From Collinsella ureilytica (GTDB lineage Bacteria; Actinomycetota; Coriobacteriia; Coriobacteriales; Coriobacteriaceae): DNA of 64,000 nucleotides. Below the pieces are notes generated by a model. It had not been told where the DNA came from, did not search any database, and was given only the letters and a program-made list of their open reading frames with translations. Below, in pieces: positions 18,083-26,579 of the stretch. The DNA is taken from NCBI RefSeq assembly GCF_019795105.1, contig NZ_JAIMFO010000007.1:124001-188000 (forward strand), in the 5' to 3' direction. Each line of letters starts with the position of its first letter. Positions within the stretch are counted from its first letter, which is position 1. A program made the translations under genes and the position numbers.

Positions 18083-18751
18083 ATGAATCCTGAGGTTGAG
18101 GCAATTGAGGTTGAGCTTTCCAAGCGCGCACCACGCCGCTATTCGTCTCCAACGCATGCCCAAGCCAATCTTATCTTGAAGCTCTCAGATGGATCTCTGC
18201 AGAGCCTGCATGTGCCCGTGCGTGTGGCCAAGGCCTTGAACATATCCGAGCTTTGTCTTCCTCAAGAGCTATCGTTTGTTCGAGCTGAGCTTGCTCAGTT
18301 GATGCATCGTACGTGTTTTGTTGCGCTTACCGAGGTGCTTTCACGGCGCGATTATGCCTCAACAGAGCTTGAACGCAAGCTAGCGAACTTCGGTTTTGAT
18401 GCTGAGACAATTCAGGCTGCGCTCATACGTGCTCAAGCACGTGGCTTTCAAAATGATGCTCGCTTTATGGAAGCCTATGTGCAAGAGCGTATTCGTCGTG
18501 GCTGGGGTCGTCGCAAGATCGAGGCTGCACTTTCCCAAATTGGTCTCGATCCTCATGATCTCCCTGAATACCCTGAAGCATTTTTTACCTCAGATGGCGA
18601 GCTTGATCGAGCACGTCTCATCCTTGAGCGTCGTTCAATTCCTGAAAACCGTGCTTTTGAAAAGCTTGCACGCCATTTGGTAGGACGTGGATTTTCTCAC
18701 GATATTGCCGCTGCTGCTGCTCGAGCTCGGCTTGAGATGAGTTCAGTGTAA
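18083..18751 (+). CDS. recX: Regulatory protein RecX
   Basis: Modulator of RecA filaments. The RecX repeats are visible from about residue 75: LSRRDYASTELERKLANFGF, then RIRRGWGRRKIEAALSQIGL and FEKLARHLVGRGFSHDIA. 222 aa. Follows recA after 105 bp with no terminator seen, so it probably shares the SOS-controlled transcript. The first 60 residues are less conserved and resemble the N-terminal extension found in other actinobacterial RecX proteins. Confidence 0.9.
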   Translation: MNPEVEAIEVELSKRAPRRYSSPTHAQANLILKLSDGSLQSLHVPVRVAKALNISELCLPQELSFVRAELAQLMHRTCFVALTEVLSRRDYASTELERKLANFGFDAETIQAALIRAQARGFQNDARFMEAYVQERIRRGWGRRKIEAALSQIGLDPHDLPEYPEAFFTSDGELDRARLILERRSIPENRAFEKLARHLVGRGFSHDIAAAAARARLEMSSV

Positions 18752-18830
18752 CTCTTTTGCAGAGCCTGCCTCTGAGTATATTTTCACATGGCTTTTAGCC
18801 GTTATCCCCGCTCATCGCCCATGCTTATGA

Positions 18831-18859
18831 TTGACAAACTACCTGCTGCAACGTAGGAT
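18831..18859 (+). promoter_or_regulatory. rny promoter
   Basis: Consensus TTGACA (18831-18836), 17-base spacer, TAGGAT (18854-18859). It lies 150 bases before the rny start, giving a long leader. Confidence 0.75.
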
Positions 18860-18888
18860 GAAACCAACATTTGTTTACCTTTTCTGCG

Positions 18889-18982
18889 CTCATCACTGAT
18901 GAGATTGATACGTATATTCGCTTCGTTTTCAAGATGGACGCACCTTGAGCAAATGCAGCACCTGCCTCGGCGGGTGCGTTTT
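18889..18982 (+). promoter_or_regulatory. Structured rny leader with terminator-like hairpin
   Basis: CTCATC-ACT-GATGAG (18889-18903) forms a small helix. GCACCTGC (18958-18965) pairs with GCGGGTGC (18970-18977) over a CTCG loop and is followed by GTTTT, a terminator-like hairpin 31 bases before the rny start. The same 3' arm (GGTGCGT) can also pair with ACGCACC near 18938-18944. The layout suggests attenuation or a short leader RNA; no known riboswitch class is recognised. Confidence 0.45.
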
Positions 18983-19012
18983 GATGCACTGAAACGTTGA
19001 AGGAGTTTTGTC

Positions 19013-20563
19013 ATGGAGATCATCATCGGTATCGTCTGTCTCCTTGTGGGGGCAGGCGTCACCGTGGTTCTCATGCGCAACGCCAAGTCCGGCAGTCTTC
19101 GTGAGGCTGAGGCTAAGGTCGATCAGGCCCGAGCTGAAGCAGAACAGGTTATGACTGACGCGCGACGCACCGCAGAGACCATGAGGAAAGAGGCCTTGCT
19201 CGAGGCCAAGGAAGAGATTATCAAGAATCGTCAGGCTGCAGAGGCTGAAGAGCGTCAGCGCAAGCTTGAAATTCGCTCGCTTGAAAACCGTGTTATGCAG
19301 CGCGAGGAGTCCCTCGATCGACGCAATGATGCCCTGGATAAGCGTGAGCACCAGCTATCAAGCCAGCAAAGCCAGCTTGATCGGAAGAGTCGCGAGCTTG
19401 ACGATTTAAGAACACGCCAGGCAGCTGAGCTTGAGCGTATTGCAGAGCTGAGTCGTGAGGATGCTCATAAGGAGCTGCTTGATACGGTTCGCTCTGAAGT
19501 TACCCATGAGGCGGCTACGATCATTCGTGAGTCTGAGCAGAAGGTTCGTGCCGAGTCACAAAAGACAGCGCGCGAGATCATCTCTCTTGCTATTCAGCGT
19601 TGTGCCTCAGATCACACGGCTGAGGTCACCGTTACCTCAGTTCACATTCCTTCTGATGATCTGAAGGGTCGGATCATTGGCCGCGAGGGGCGCAATATTC
19701 GTACCTTTGAGCAGATTTCTGGTGTCAACCTAGTCATTGATGACACGCCTGAAACCGTTGTTCTTTCAAGCTTTGATCCCGTTCGTCGTGAGACCGCGCG
19801 CGTAGCACTCGAGAATCTCATTGCAGATGGGCGCATTCATCCCGCTCGTATTGAAGAGATGTATGAGAAGGCTGCGGCTTTAGTAGATGAGCGTGTGCAG
19901 GAAGCTGGCGAGCAGGCAGTCTTTGACTGTGGTATTCATGATCTGCATCCTGAGATTGTTAAAACCTTAGGAGCGCTTCGTTACCGCACATCCTTTGGTC
20001 AAAACGTACTTCGTCACTCAATTGAGGTTGCTGAGCTTGCGGCAATCATGGCGACCGAGCTTAAAATGGATCCATGCCAGGCCAAGCGAGCCGGTCTCTT
20101 ACATGATCTGGGCAAGGCAGTGGATCATGAGGTTGAAGGTCCGCATGCCGTTATTGGTGCAGATCTGGCTCGGCGCTTTGGAGAAAAGCCAGCCATTGTG
20201 CATGCTATTGAGGCACATCACGGCGATATTGAGCCAACAACTGTTTTGGATGTGCTCATCCAGGCTGCTGATGCCATCTCAGCTTCTCGTCCCGGTGCAC
20301 GTCGTGAATCTGCAGAGAACTATATTAAGCGTCTAGAAAAGCTTGAAGAGATCGCAAATTCACGTCCGGGTGTTGAGCGAACCTATGCCATGCAGGCTGG
20401 TCGTGAGGTTCACGTTATGGTTCAGCCAGACAAGGTGTCAGATGCTGAGTCTACCGTGCTGGCACACGATATTGCTCGCCAGATCGAGGAAGAGATGGAG
20501 TACCCCGGTCAGGTTCGCGTCGTTGTGATCCGCGAGAGCCGCGCGATGGATATTGCTAAGTAA
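19013..20563 (+). CDS. rny: Ribonuclease Y
   Basis: Membrane-anchored endoribonuclease that starts mRNA decay in many Gram-positive bacteria. N-terminal membrane segment (residues 2-21), long charged coiled coil (about 25-200), KH domain (DDLKGRIIGREGRNIRTFE) and HD domain with LLHDLGKAVDHE and EAHHGD. 516 aa, full length. ATG with AAGGAG upstream. One base separates its stop from the next gene, so the GHKL ATPase is translated together with it. Confidence 0.97.
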   Translation: MEIIIGIVCLLVGAGVTVVLMRNAKSGSLREAEAKVDQARAEAEQVMTDARRTAETMRKEALLEAKEEIIKNRQAAEAEERQRKLEIRSLENRVMQREESLDRRNDALDKREHQLSSQQSQLDRKSRELDDLRTRQAAELERIAELSREDAHKELLDTVRSEVTHEAATIIRESEQKVRAESQKTAREIISLAIQRCASDHTAEVTVTSVHIPSDDLKGRIIGREGRNIRTFEQISGVNLVIDDTPETVVLSSFDPVRRETARVALENLIADGRIHPARIEEMYEKAAALVDERVQEAGEQAVFDCGIHDLHPEIVKTLGALRYRTSFGQNVLRHSIEVAELAAIMATELKMDPCQAKRAGLLHDLGKAVDHEVEGPHAVIGADLARRFGEKPAIVHAIEAHHGDIEPTTVLDVLIQAADAISASRPGARRESAENYIKRLEKLEEIANSRPGVERTYAMQAGREVHVMVQPDKVSDAESTVLAHDIARQIEEEMEYPGQVRVVVIRESRAMDIAK

Positions 20564-20564
20564 T

Positions 20565-21647
20565 ATGGAAGGCTCTGAAGATCTCATTTCTTTCGTTGCC
20601 TCGCTCACCGGAGAGGGCAATCTGAGAGTCGAGGAGAACTTAGGGTCTGGCTTTGTCAGGCTCCGCATCTCTGAAGCTGAGCGCCGCCAAGCAAAGCACG
20701 ACATTCGCCACGTTGAGGATATTGTGATCGAGATGCTCCGTAATGCACGTGATGCAGGAGCATCTCGCATCTATATTGCGACTGCAAAAGAAGAGCATCT
20801 AAGAACCCTGATCTTTTTGGATAATGGTTCGGGTATTCCGTCTTCCATGGCTGAGCGCATCTTTGATGCTCGCGTAACCTCAAAGCTTGAATCGATGAAG
20901 ATGGATGAGTGGGGAGTTCATGGTCGAGGCATGGCTCTTTTTTCCATTAAACAAAACGTTCAAGAAGCACGTCTGATGGCCTCAGGCGAACACCAGGGCT
21001 CATCGTTTAAAATTCTTGTCGATACTGAGGCGCTCCATGAGCGAGCAGATCAGTCGAGCTGGCCTGCCGTTGAAAAAGATGATGAAGGGGTAGCTCACTG
21101 TGTACGTGGACCTAAAAATATCATTCGATCGAGCTGTGAGTTTGCCCTTGCCAATCAGCGTAGCTGTGAGGTTTATATTGGTACACCAACCGAGGTTGCA
21201 GCAACTTTGATGGCTCATGCAGCCGAACACCTTGATGCTGAGCGCCTCCTTTTTATTGAGTGTGTTGGCGAATTGCCCGTTGTTGACCGGCTTGGTGCTG
21301 CTGCAGATGCTGCTGATCTCTTGAGTATTGCGCAAGGGCTGGGCATAGAAATCTCTGAGCGAACCGCTCACCGAATCCTGAGCGGACAGATTAAGCCTCT
21401 ACGAGGTGTTGCTGCCCGGCTGTTGCGGCAGCGTCAGCCCGATGCTACTCCTCGTCGCCTTGATCTGTCTCGTGATCGCCGTGGTTTAAAGATAGACCAA
21501 GATGATCTTGACGCCTTTTCACGAGCAGTTGAGTCGAGCTTTTCTGATCTCGCTGCTCGCTACTATATTCGCCTCACTGATACTCCTCGTATACGAGTGC
21601 GCCGTGATCGAATTACAATCTCATTCGACATAGCTCAAGATGAATAG
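20565..21647 (+). CDS. Uncharacterised GHKL-fold ATPase
   Basis: 360-aa protein with an N-terminal GHKL (gyrase/Hsp90/histidine kinase/MutL) ATP-binding domain: N-box E56-MLRNARDAG, G1 box DNGSGIP (86-92) and G2-like GVHGRGMAL (117-125). No dimerisation/phosphoacceptor histidine domain, receiver, membrane segment or MutL/Hsp90 middle domain is recognisable. The C-terminal half (about 200-360) is Arg-rich with a possible helix-turn-helix-like stretch (AHRILSGQIKPLRG). ATG at 20565 lies one base after the rny stop; an in-frame TTG at 20553 would overlap rny. Context (rny before, spoVS after) suggests a role tied to RNA turnover or nucleic-acid binding, but no function is known to me. Confidence 0.8.
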   Translation: MEGSEDLISFVASLTGEGNLRVEENLGSGFVRLRISEAERRQAKHDIRHVEDIVIEMLRNARDAGASRIYIATAKEEHLRTLIFLDNGSGIPSSMAERIFDARVTSKLESMKMDEWGVHGRGMALFSIKQNVQEARLMASGEHQGSSFKILVDTEALHERADQSSWPAVEKDDEGVAHCVRGPKNIIRSSCEFALANQRSCEVYIGTPTEVAATLMAHAAEHLDAERLLFIECVGELPVVDRLGAAADAADLLSIAQGLGIEISERTAHRILSGQIKPLRGVAARLLRQRQPDATPRRLDLSRDRRGLKIDQDDLDAFSRAVESSFSDLAARYYIRLTDTPRIRVRRDRITISFDIAQDE

Positions 21648-21653
21648 AGATGC

Positions 21654-21682
21654 TTGCCGCAGGGGTTTTCATAGGTTAGAGT
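21654..21682 (+). promoter_or_regulatory. Candidate spoVS promoter
   Basis: TTGCCG (21654-21659), 17-base spacer, TAGAGT (21677-21682), 35 bases before the spoVS start. Moderately good match. Confidence 0.5.
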
Positions 21683-21716
21683 ACAAGAATACAGCAGCTT
21701 AAACGCAGGAGCCTTC

Positions 21717-22043
21717 GTGGAGTTTCTTAAGATCTCATCAAAGTCATCACCGGCCTCAATTGCTGGAGCAATTGCTGGCATGGTAAAAGATGGCGTACCG
21801 GTTACTATGCAATGTGTAGGGGCTGGGGCAGTTAATCAGGCAATTAAGGCAATTGCTATTGCTCGTGGCTTTCTGATTCCCACGGGCTTTGATATCTCGT
21901 GTGCGCCTGTCTTTTCAGACATCATAATCAACGGGGAAGCCCGAACTGCTATTCGGCTTTCTGTCTATGTGCACCATATCAGCGCTGGTGCAGTTCAGCC
22001 CGAATATGGCCTTACTGCAGATGATATTCAGCAGGTTGGGTGA
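21717..22043 (+). CDS. spoVS: SpoVS family protein (Alba-like)
   Basis: Small protein of the stage V sporulation S family, which has an Alba-like fold and is thought to bind nucleic acid. The core MEFLKISSKSSPASIAGAIAG...GAVNQAIKAIAIARGFL is very well kept; a tail of about 20 residues follows the 86-aa core. GTG start with AGGAG upstream. Coriobacteria are not known to sporulate, so the function must be general. Followed by miaB with a GTGA overlap. Confidence 0.92.
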   Translation: MEFLKISSKSSPASIAGAIAGMVKDGVPVTMQCVGAGAVNQAIKAIAIARGFLIPTGFDISCAPVFSDIIINGEARTAIRLSVYVHHISAGAVQPEYGLTADDIQQVG

Positions 22044-23404
22044 GCATGACCGCCTCGATACTTGCGGGTAAAACCTATACGATCCGCACCTTTGGCTGCC
22101 AGATGAATCTGCACGATTCTGAGCGCGTAAGCGGTCTTTTAGACTCGCTTGGTGCCTATGAAGCGGCAGGCCCGGCTGATGCTGATATTGTTATCTTCAT
22201 GACCTGCTGTGTCAGAGAAGCGGCCGATACCCGCCTCTATGGCCAGGTTAGTTCATGTAAGAGTCTGCCTGATCCACCCAGCGGGCGACGGGTCATTGCT
22301 GTCGGTGGCTGCATTGCCCAGCGCGACGGTGAAGGTCTGCTCAAGAACCTCGACAATGTTGATGTCATTTTTGGTACGCATTCTATTGCTCACGTAGGAG
22401 ATCTCATTGCCCAGGTCTTTGAAGCGGGCGGGCATGCTGTGCGCACTAACGAGCGTGAAGAAACGGATGCAACGAGCATGCCGTGGCATCGCGCCACGAC
22501 CTATCATGCATGGGTGCCCATCATGACGGGTTGTAATAATTTTTGTAGCTACTGTATAGTTCCTTATGTGCGCGGCCGAGAAAAAAGCAGACAGACCAAT
22601 CAGATCTTGGATGAAGTAACTGGTTTGGTGAGAAAGGGTGTTCGCGAGATTACCCTGCTGGGACAAAATGTTAACTCCTATGGTCGAGATCTTTTTGGCG
22701 AGCCGCGCTTTGCCGATCTTTTGCGTGAGGTTGGCGCGACGGGTATTGAACGTATTAGCTTTACCTCTTCTCATCCAAAAGATCTTTTGCCTGAAACCAT
22801 TGATGCTATGGCTGAGATTCCTGCCGTTATGCCTCATCTTCACTTGGCAGTGCAGTCAGGCTCGTCTCGTGTTTTAAAGCGGATGAATCGCCACTACACG
22901 CGAGAAGACTATCTCTCATTGATACGGGCGGTTCGTGAGCGTATTCCAGATATTGCGCTCACGACAGATATCATTGTGGGCTTTCCGGGAGAAACTGAAG
23001 AGGATTTCGAAGAAACACTCACCCTGGCTCGTGAGGCTCGCTTTGCTCAGGCATTTACCTTTATTTATTCCAAGCGAGCGGGTACTCCTGCCGCAAAAAT
23101 TGATGATCCAACTCCGCGCGAGCACATACTTGATCGCTTCAATCGGCTGGTCTCGGTAATAGAAGATACGGCCTATGCCTTTAACCAAGGTGCATCTGGC
23201 AGCACGATGCCCGTGCTCATTGAAGGTACGTCCAAGAAGGATGCAATGAAGCTCATGGGCAAAAGCCCTTGGAACCAAACTGTTTTGTGTCCACTCCCAG
23301 ACGGGGCAAACCCTGTTGAGTATATTGGCAAGATGGTAGATATCGCCATCGATACAACAAAGACCTTTTATTTGAGCGGAGAGCTCGTCGGCGGACCGCG
23401 ATGA
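22040..23404 (+). CDS. miaB: tRNA-2-methylthio-N6-dimethylallyladenosine synthase MiaB
   Basis: Radical SAM enzyme that adds the methylthio group at A37 of tRNAs reading UNN codons, after MiaA has prenylated it. UPF0004 domain with TFGCQMNLHDSE (the GCQMN form typical of MiaB), radical SAM cysteines C165/C169/C172 in CNNFCSYC, and a C-terminal TRAM domain. 454 aa. GTG start overlaps the spoVS stop; an ATG two codons on is an alternative. The following miaA overlaps by four bases, placing both steps of one modification in a single unit. Confidence 0.96.
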   Translation: MSMTASILAGKTYTIRTFGCQMNLHDSERVSGLLDSLGAYEAAGPADADIVIFMTCCVREAADTRLYGQVSSCKSLPDPPSGRRVIAVGGCIAQRDGEGLLKNLDNVDVIFGTHSIAHVGDLIAQVFEAGGHAVRTNEREETDATSMPWHRATTYHAWVPIMTGCNNFCSYCIVPYVRGREKSRQTNQILDEVTGLVRKGVREITLLGQNVNSYGRDLFGEPRFADLLREVGATGIERISFTSSHPKDLLPETIDAMAEIPAVMPHLHLAVQSGSSRVLKRMNRHYTREDYLSLIRAVRERIPDIALTTDIIVGFPGETEEDFEETLTLAREARFAQAFTFIYSKRAGTPAAKIDDPTPREHILDRFNRLVSVIEDTAYAFNQGASGSTMPVLIEGTSKKDAMKLMGKSPWNQTVLCPLPDGANPVEYIGKMVDIAIDTTKTFYLSGELVGGPR

Positions 23405-24324
23405 GTGCACCTCCAATCTTGGTGATTACCGGACCCACCGCCGTGGGAAAAAGTGAGCTTGCAGATCGTATTGCTGAGTGCTTAGGGATCTCTGTGCTTT
23501 CAGCTGATGCCATGCAGGTCTACCGTGGGCTCGATATTGGTACTGCAAAAACACCACCTCATGAGCGCCGCGCTCCTTTGGAGCTCATTGATTTAGCGGA
23601 TCCTGATGAGCCCTATACAGCTGCGCTCTATCAGCGCGATGCCCGTCAGCTCATCGATTTCGCTCAATTAGCTGGAACACCTGTTTTAATCTGTGGTGGA
23701 ACGGGACTTTATATCTCAGCTGCCATCGATGAAATGGAGTTTCCCAAAGGCGCGATTGGAGATGGACGCCGAGAGCAGTACCAGGCTCTCTTACAAGACG
23801 TGGGCTCAGATGGTTTGCACCAGCTCCTAGCTAAGCGTGATCCCAAAAGCGCTGAGCTCATTCATCCAAACAATACTCGGCGAACCATTCGAGCCCTTGA
23901 GATGTGCGATGAAGGGCTGAGCTATGCAGACCAGGTAAGGGGGTTTTCGCATCTGAAGCCTCACTACGACGCTCGAATCTTTATGCTTACCCGTAAGCGA
24001 GAGGTGTTGTATCACCGCATTAATGAGCGCGTTGACGCGATGATGGCGGCGGGCCTGCTTGAAGAGGTTGCTACGCTCATGGAGCAGGGCTTAGGTGAGG
24101 CCTTAACAGCTCAGCAGGCCATTGGATATAAGGAACTCATTGCCTACCTCGAAGGGACCGTCTCTTTGGAAGAGGCGGTTGAGACCATCAAGCTTCGATC
24201 TCGACGGTATGCCAAACGTCAACTTGCATGGTGGCGTCGTGATCCACGATCTGAGTGGATTGATGTTGATGAGTATGCAGATAAAGATCTCGCAGCTGTG
24301 ATTCTCGATCGTTGGAGTGCGTAG
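23401..24324 (+). CDS. miaA: tRNA dimethylallyltransferase MiaA
   Basis: Transfers dimethylallyl to N6 of A37 in UNN-reading tRNAs. P-loop GPTAVGKS at residues 10-17, SADAMQVYRGLDIGTAKT and CGGTGLYI motifs, and a C-terminal RRYAKRQLAWWRRD tRNA-binding stretch. 307 aa, full length. ATG overlaps the miaB stop. Confidence 0.96.
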   Translation: MSAPPILVITGPTAVGKSELADRIAECLGISVLSADAMQVYRGLDIGTAKTPPHERRAPLELIDLADPDEPYTAALYQRDARQLIDFAQLAGTPVLICGGTGLYISAAIDEMEFPKGAIGDGRREQYQALLQDVGSDGLHQLLAKRDPKSAELIHPNNTRRTIRALEMCDEGLSYADQVRGFSHLKPHYDARIFMLTRKREVLYHRINERVDAMMAAGLLEEVATLMEQGLGEALTAQQAIGYKELIAYLEGTVSLEEAVETIKLRSRRYAKRQLAWWRRDPRSEWIDVDEYADKDLAAVILDRWSA

Positions 24325-24328
24325 AGAG

Positions 24329-25618
24329 ATGGCTCGCTTCCACGTACATGAAACAACTATTCCCACTGAGCGTGCCTTTCTGGTTGGCGTAGACACCGCA
24401 ATCTCATCATGGCCACTCGATCGTTCATTAGATGAGCTTGAGCGCCTGGCAGATACTGCGGGAGCTGAGGTCGTCGGCAGGATGGTACAACGCCTTGATC
24501 ATCCACGCGCGCGAACCTATCTTGGCTCAGGTAAGGTGGAAGAACTCTCTCAGCTGGTGCGCTCACTGAGCATCGACACGGTGATCTTTGATGATGAGCT
24601 CAGTCCCTCTCAGCAAAACCATCTCGAGCGAGCTCTTGGTCAACATGTGAAAGTCATCGACCGTACTGCCCTTATTCTTGATATTTTTGGCCAGCATGCA
24701 AAAACAAAAGAGGGACGTTTGCAGGTTGAGTTAGCTCAGCTTCAATATCTCCTCCCGCGCCTGCGCGGCATGTGGGCACATCTCGTTCGAGAGCAAACAA
24801 GGGGCGGTATTGGCAGTCGCTTTGGTCAGGGTGAAACTCAGCTTGAGATAGATCGGCGTCTCATTCGATCACGAATTGCTCGATTAAAACGACGCTTACG
24901 CGATCTTGAAGAGCGCCGTGATGTGCAAGCAAAAAGTCGGCTCGCCTCTTCTGTCTTTCGTGTTGCTCTCGCAGGCTATACCAATGCGGGTAAATCAACG
25001 CTCTTAAACCGCCTCACGGGCTCTGAGGTCTATGTACAAGACCAGCTCTTTGCAACCTTAGATCCCACAACGCGTGCGTTCATCTTGCCTGGCGGTAGGC
25101 ACATGACGCTGACCGATACCGTGGGCTTTATTCAGAAACTCCCACATGGGCTTGTTGAGGCCTTTAAGTCAACCCTGTCTGAGGTTCGATCTGCAGATGT
25201 GATTCTCAAGGTAGCTGATGCTTCAGATCCTGATCTAGTGCGACATATTAAAGCGGTAGAAGATGTACTGACAGAAATTGGGGCAGGGGAGCGCCCAGCA
25301 CTACTTGTTTTGAACAAGATCGATCTCGTGGATCAGCTTGACCGCCAAGATCTCACACATACCTATCCTCATGCCATCCTCTTTTCTGCTACTGAGGGTT
25401 GGGGAGTGCAAGAACTCTGTGATCGTCTTGCAGTTGAGGCTGCGCGCGGGGACAAGCTGGTAAGTGTCACCCTTCCTTATGCTGCATCGGCACTCTTGGC
25501 GACTCTGCACGAGCAAGCCACTATTTTGGAAGAAGAGTTTCGTGCAGATGGCGTTCACCTCGTGGTAAAGGTACCAACAGCACTTGCTGCTGAGCTTGAG
25601 CGGCATCAAAACTCATAG
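24329..25618 (+). CDS. hflX: GTPase HflX
   Basis: Ribosome-splitting GTPase used in recovery from stress. N-terminal HflX domain ending in the glycine-rich TRGGIGSRFGQGE loop, then the G domain with GYTNAGKST, DTVGFI and NKID. 429 aa. ATG at 24329 is preferred; an in-frame GTG at 24317 would overlap the miaA end. Last gene of the left + strand block; it converges on the acyltransferase gene with only 45 bp between stops and no clear terminator. Confidence 0.94.
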   Translation: MARFHVHETTIPTERAFLVGVDTAISSWPLDRSLDELERLADTAGAEVVGRMVQRLDHPRARTYLGSGKVEELSQLVRSLSIDTVIFDDELSPSQQNHLERALGQHVKVIDRTALILDIFGQHAKTKEGRLQVELAQLQYLLPRLRGMWAHLVREQTRGGIGSRFGQGETQLEIDRRLIRSRIARLKRRLRDLEERRDVQAKSRLASSVFRVALAGYTNAGKSTLLNRLTGSEVYVQDQLFATLDPTTRAFILPGGRHMTLTDTVGFIQKLPHGLVEAFKSTLSEVRSADVILKVADASDPDLVRHIKAVEDVLTEIGAGERPALLVLNKIDLVDQLDRQDLTHTYPHAILFSATEGWGVQELCDRLAVEAARGDKLVSVTLPYAASALLATLHEQATILEEEFRADGVHLVVKVPTALAAELERHQNS

Positions 25619-25663
25619 CTTTATAACCGAGCGGTCTCACGTATGCCTATATGAAATCTTGTC

Positions 25664-26554
25664 CTAGAAAAATGCAGGAGAAGCGACGAGAGCAAGTAGA
25701 CACAAGAGTATGGGCTGATGTAGGAGATAAAAGACAAGACTATGCCGTCCAATGAAGCTCAAGAGCTGTTGGATGCTGACAGAGCTCTGTATGTTTTGCC
25801 GAATGTGCAGGTGCATACGCTCAAGCCTCGTGAGCTTCTGAATAGAGGCTTCTCTATGCTCTTCCTCTAAGCTGAGCTGCAGAGAATCACCTCGTATGTT
25901 CAGCTCTGAGCTTACATCTTGCTGCGTGTTAGTTTGCATGCGCCTTTGCATGTTCGAATGGAGTCTTCCGGCGGCAGTACCTGCACCATAGATAAAGAAA
26001 TAGGGAATGAGGGGATAGTAATCTCCCGATGTGAAGGCAGGTGAGGGAAATCCGAGCCATGCAAGACCCGCTACCGGATAGGTAGAAAGCGGAATCCAAT
26101 AGGTTGCAACAAAGAGTATAAGAAAGCCTAGAAGTAAGAACTGAGCAGGTAGATGGCGAGACCAAGCGGCGCACATATGATGAAGTAGGGTGGATGCAGC
26201 CATACAAAACATGATGCCAAATGATATGGATACATCAACTGAGACCAGTGAAGTGAGGATCCAAATAGCGCAAGCAATGGCACCATAACGCAAGCCGCGC
26301 CATGCGTTATTACGTGAGAGGCTGGTGGAAAACCCAGCCACGAAAAGAAAAGTCCAGCTAATTGAAGCTCTCCACACCGCTTGCAATGGTGTATCTGCAA
26401 ACCAGCTGAGCGAGATACCAGCAAAAGTTACCAGGTCATAGCAGAGATGAAACCCGATCATAGAAAGAACGGTTGCTCCTCTGATGATATCGAGACCCAC
26501 AATTTTTGGTCGCGCCGTATATGCGCCCGGCTCAGCTGAGACTGATCTGCTCAT
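25664..26554 (-). CDS. DUF1624/HGSNAT-like integral membrane acyltransferase
   Basis: Multi-pass membrane protein (about seven hydrophobic helices, 296 aa) related to the heparan-alpha-glucosaminide N-acetyltransferase catalytic family, judged by the start GLDIIRGATVLSMIGFH and the end GRHSLVFYLLHQP, both typical. A hydrophilic stretch of about 65 residues (around 200-265) interrupts the membrane part. Substrate unknown; bacterial members are thought to modify envelope glycans. It starts 25 bases after the lexA stop on the same strand, so it is probably cotranscribed with lexA. No good ribosome binding site is visible before the ATG. Confidence 0.7.
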   Translation of the reverse strand: MSRSVSAEPGAYTARPKIVGLDIIRGATVLSMIGFHLCYDLVTFAGISLSWFADTPLQAVWRASISWTFLFVAGFSTSLSRNNAWRGLRYGAIACAIWILTSLVSVDVSISFGIMFCMAASTLLHHMCAAWSRHLPAQFLLLGFLILFVATYWIPLSTYPVAGLAWLGFPSPAFTSGDYYPLIPYFFIYGAGTAAGRLHSNMQRRMQTNTQQDVSSELNIRGDSLQLSLEEEHREASIQKLTRLERMHLHIRQNIQSSVSIQQLLSFIGRHSLVFYLLHQPILLCLLALVASPAFF

Positions 26555-26579
26555 GACGAAGACTCAAAAATGCGAGCAA

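Noticed and set aside
18860-19012. rny leader considered as a known riboswitch
   Set aside because: No conserved core of TPP, FMN, SAM, glycine, cyclic di-GMP, T-box or other class could be recognised; kept only as an unclassified structured leader.
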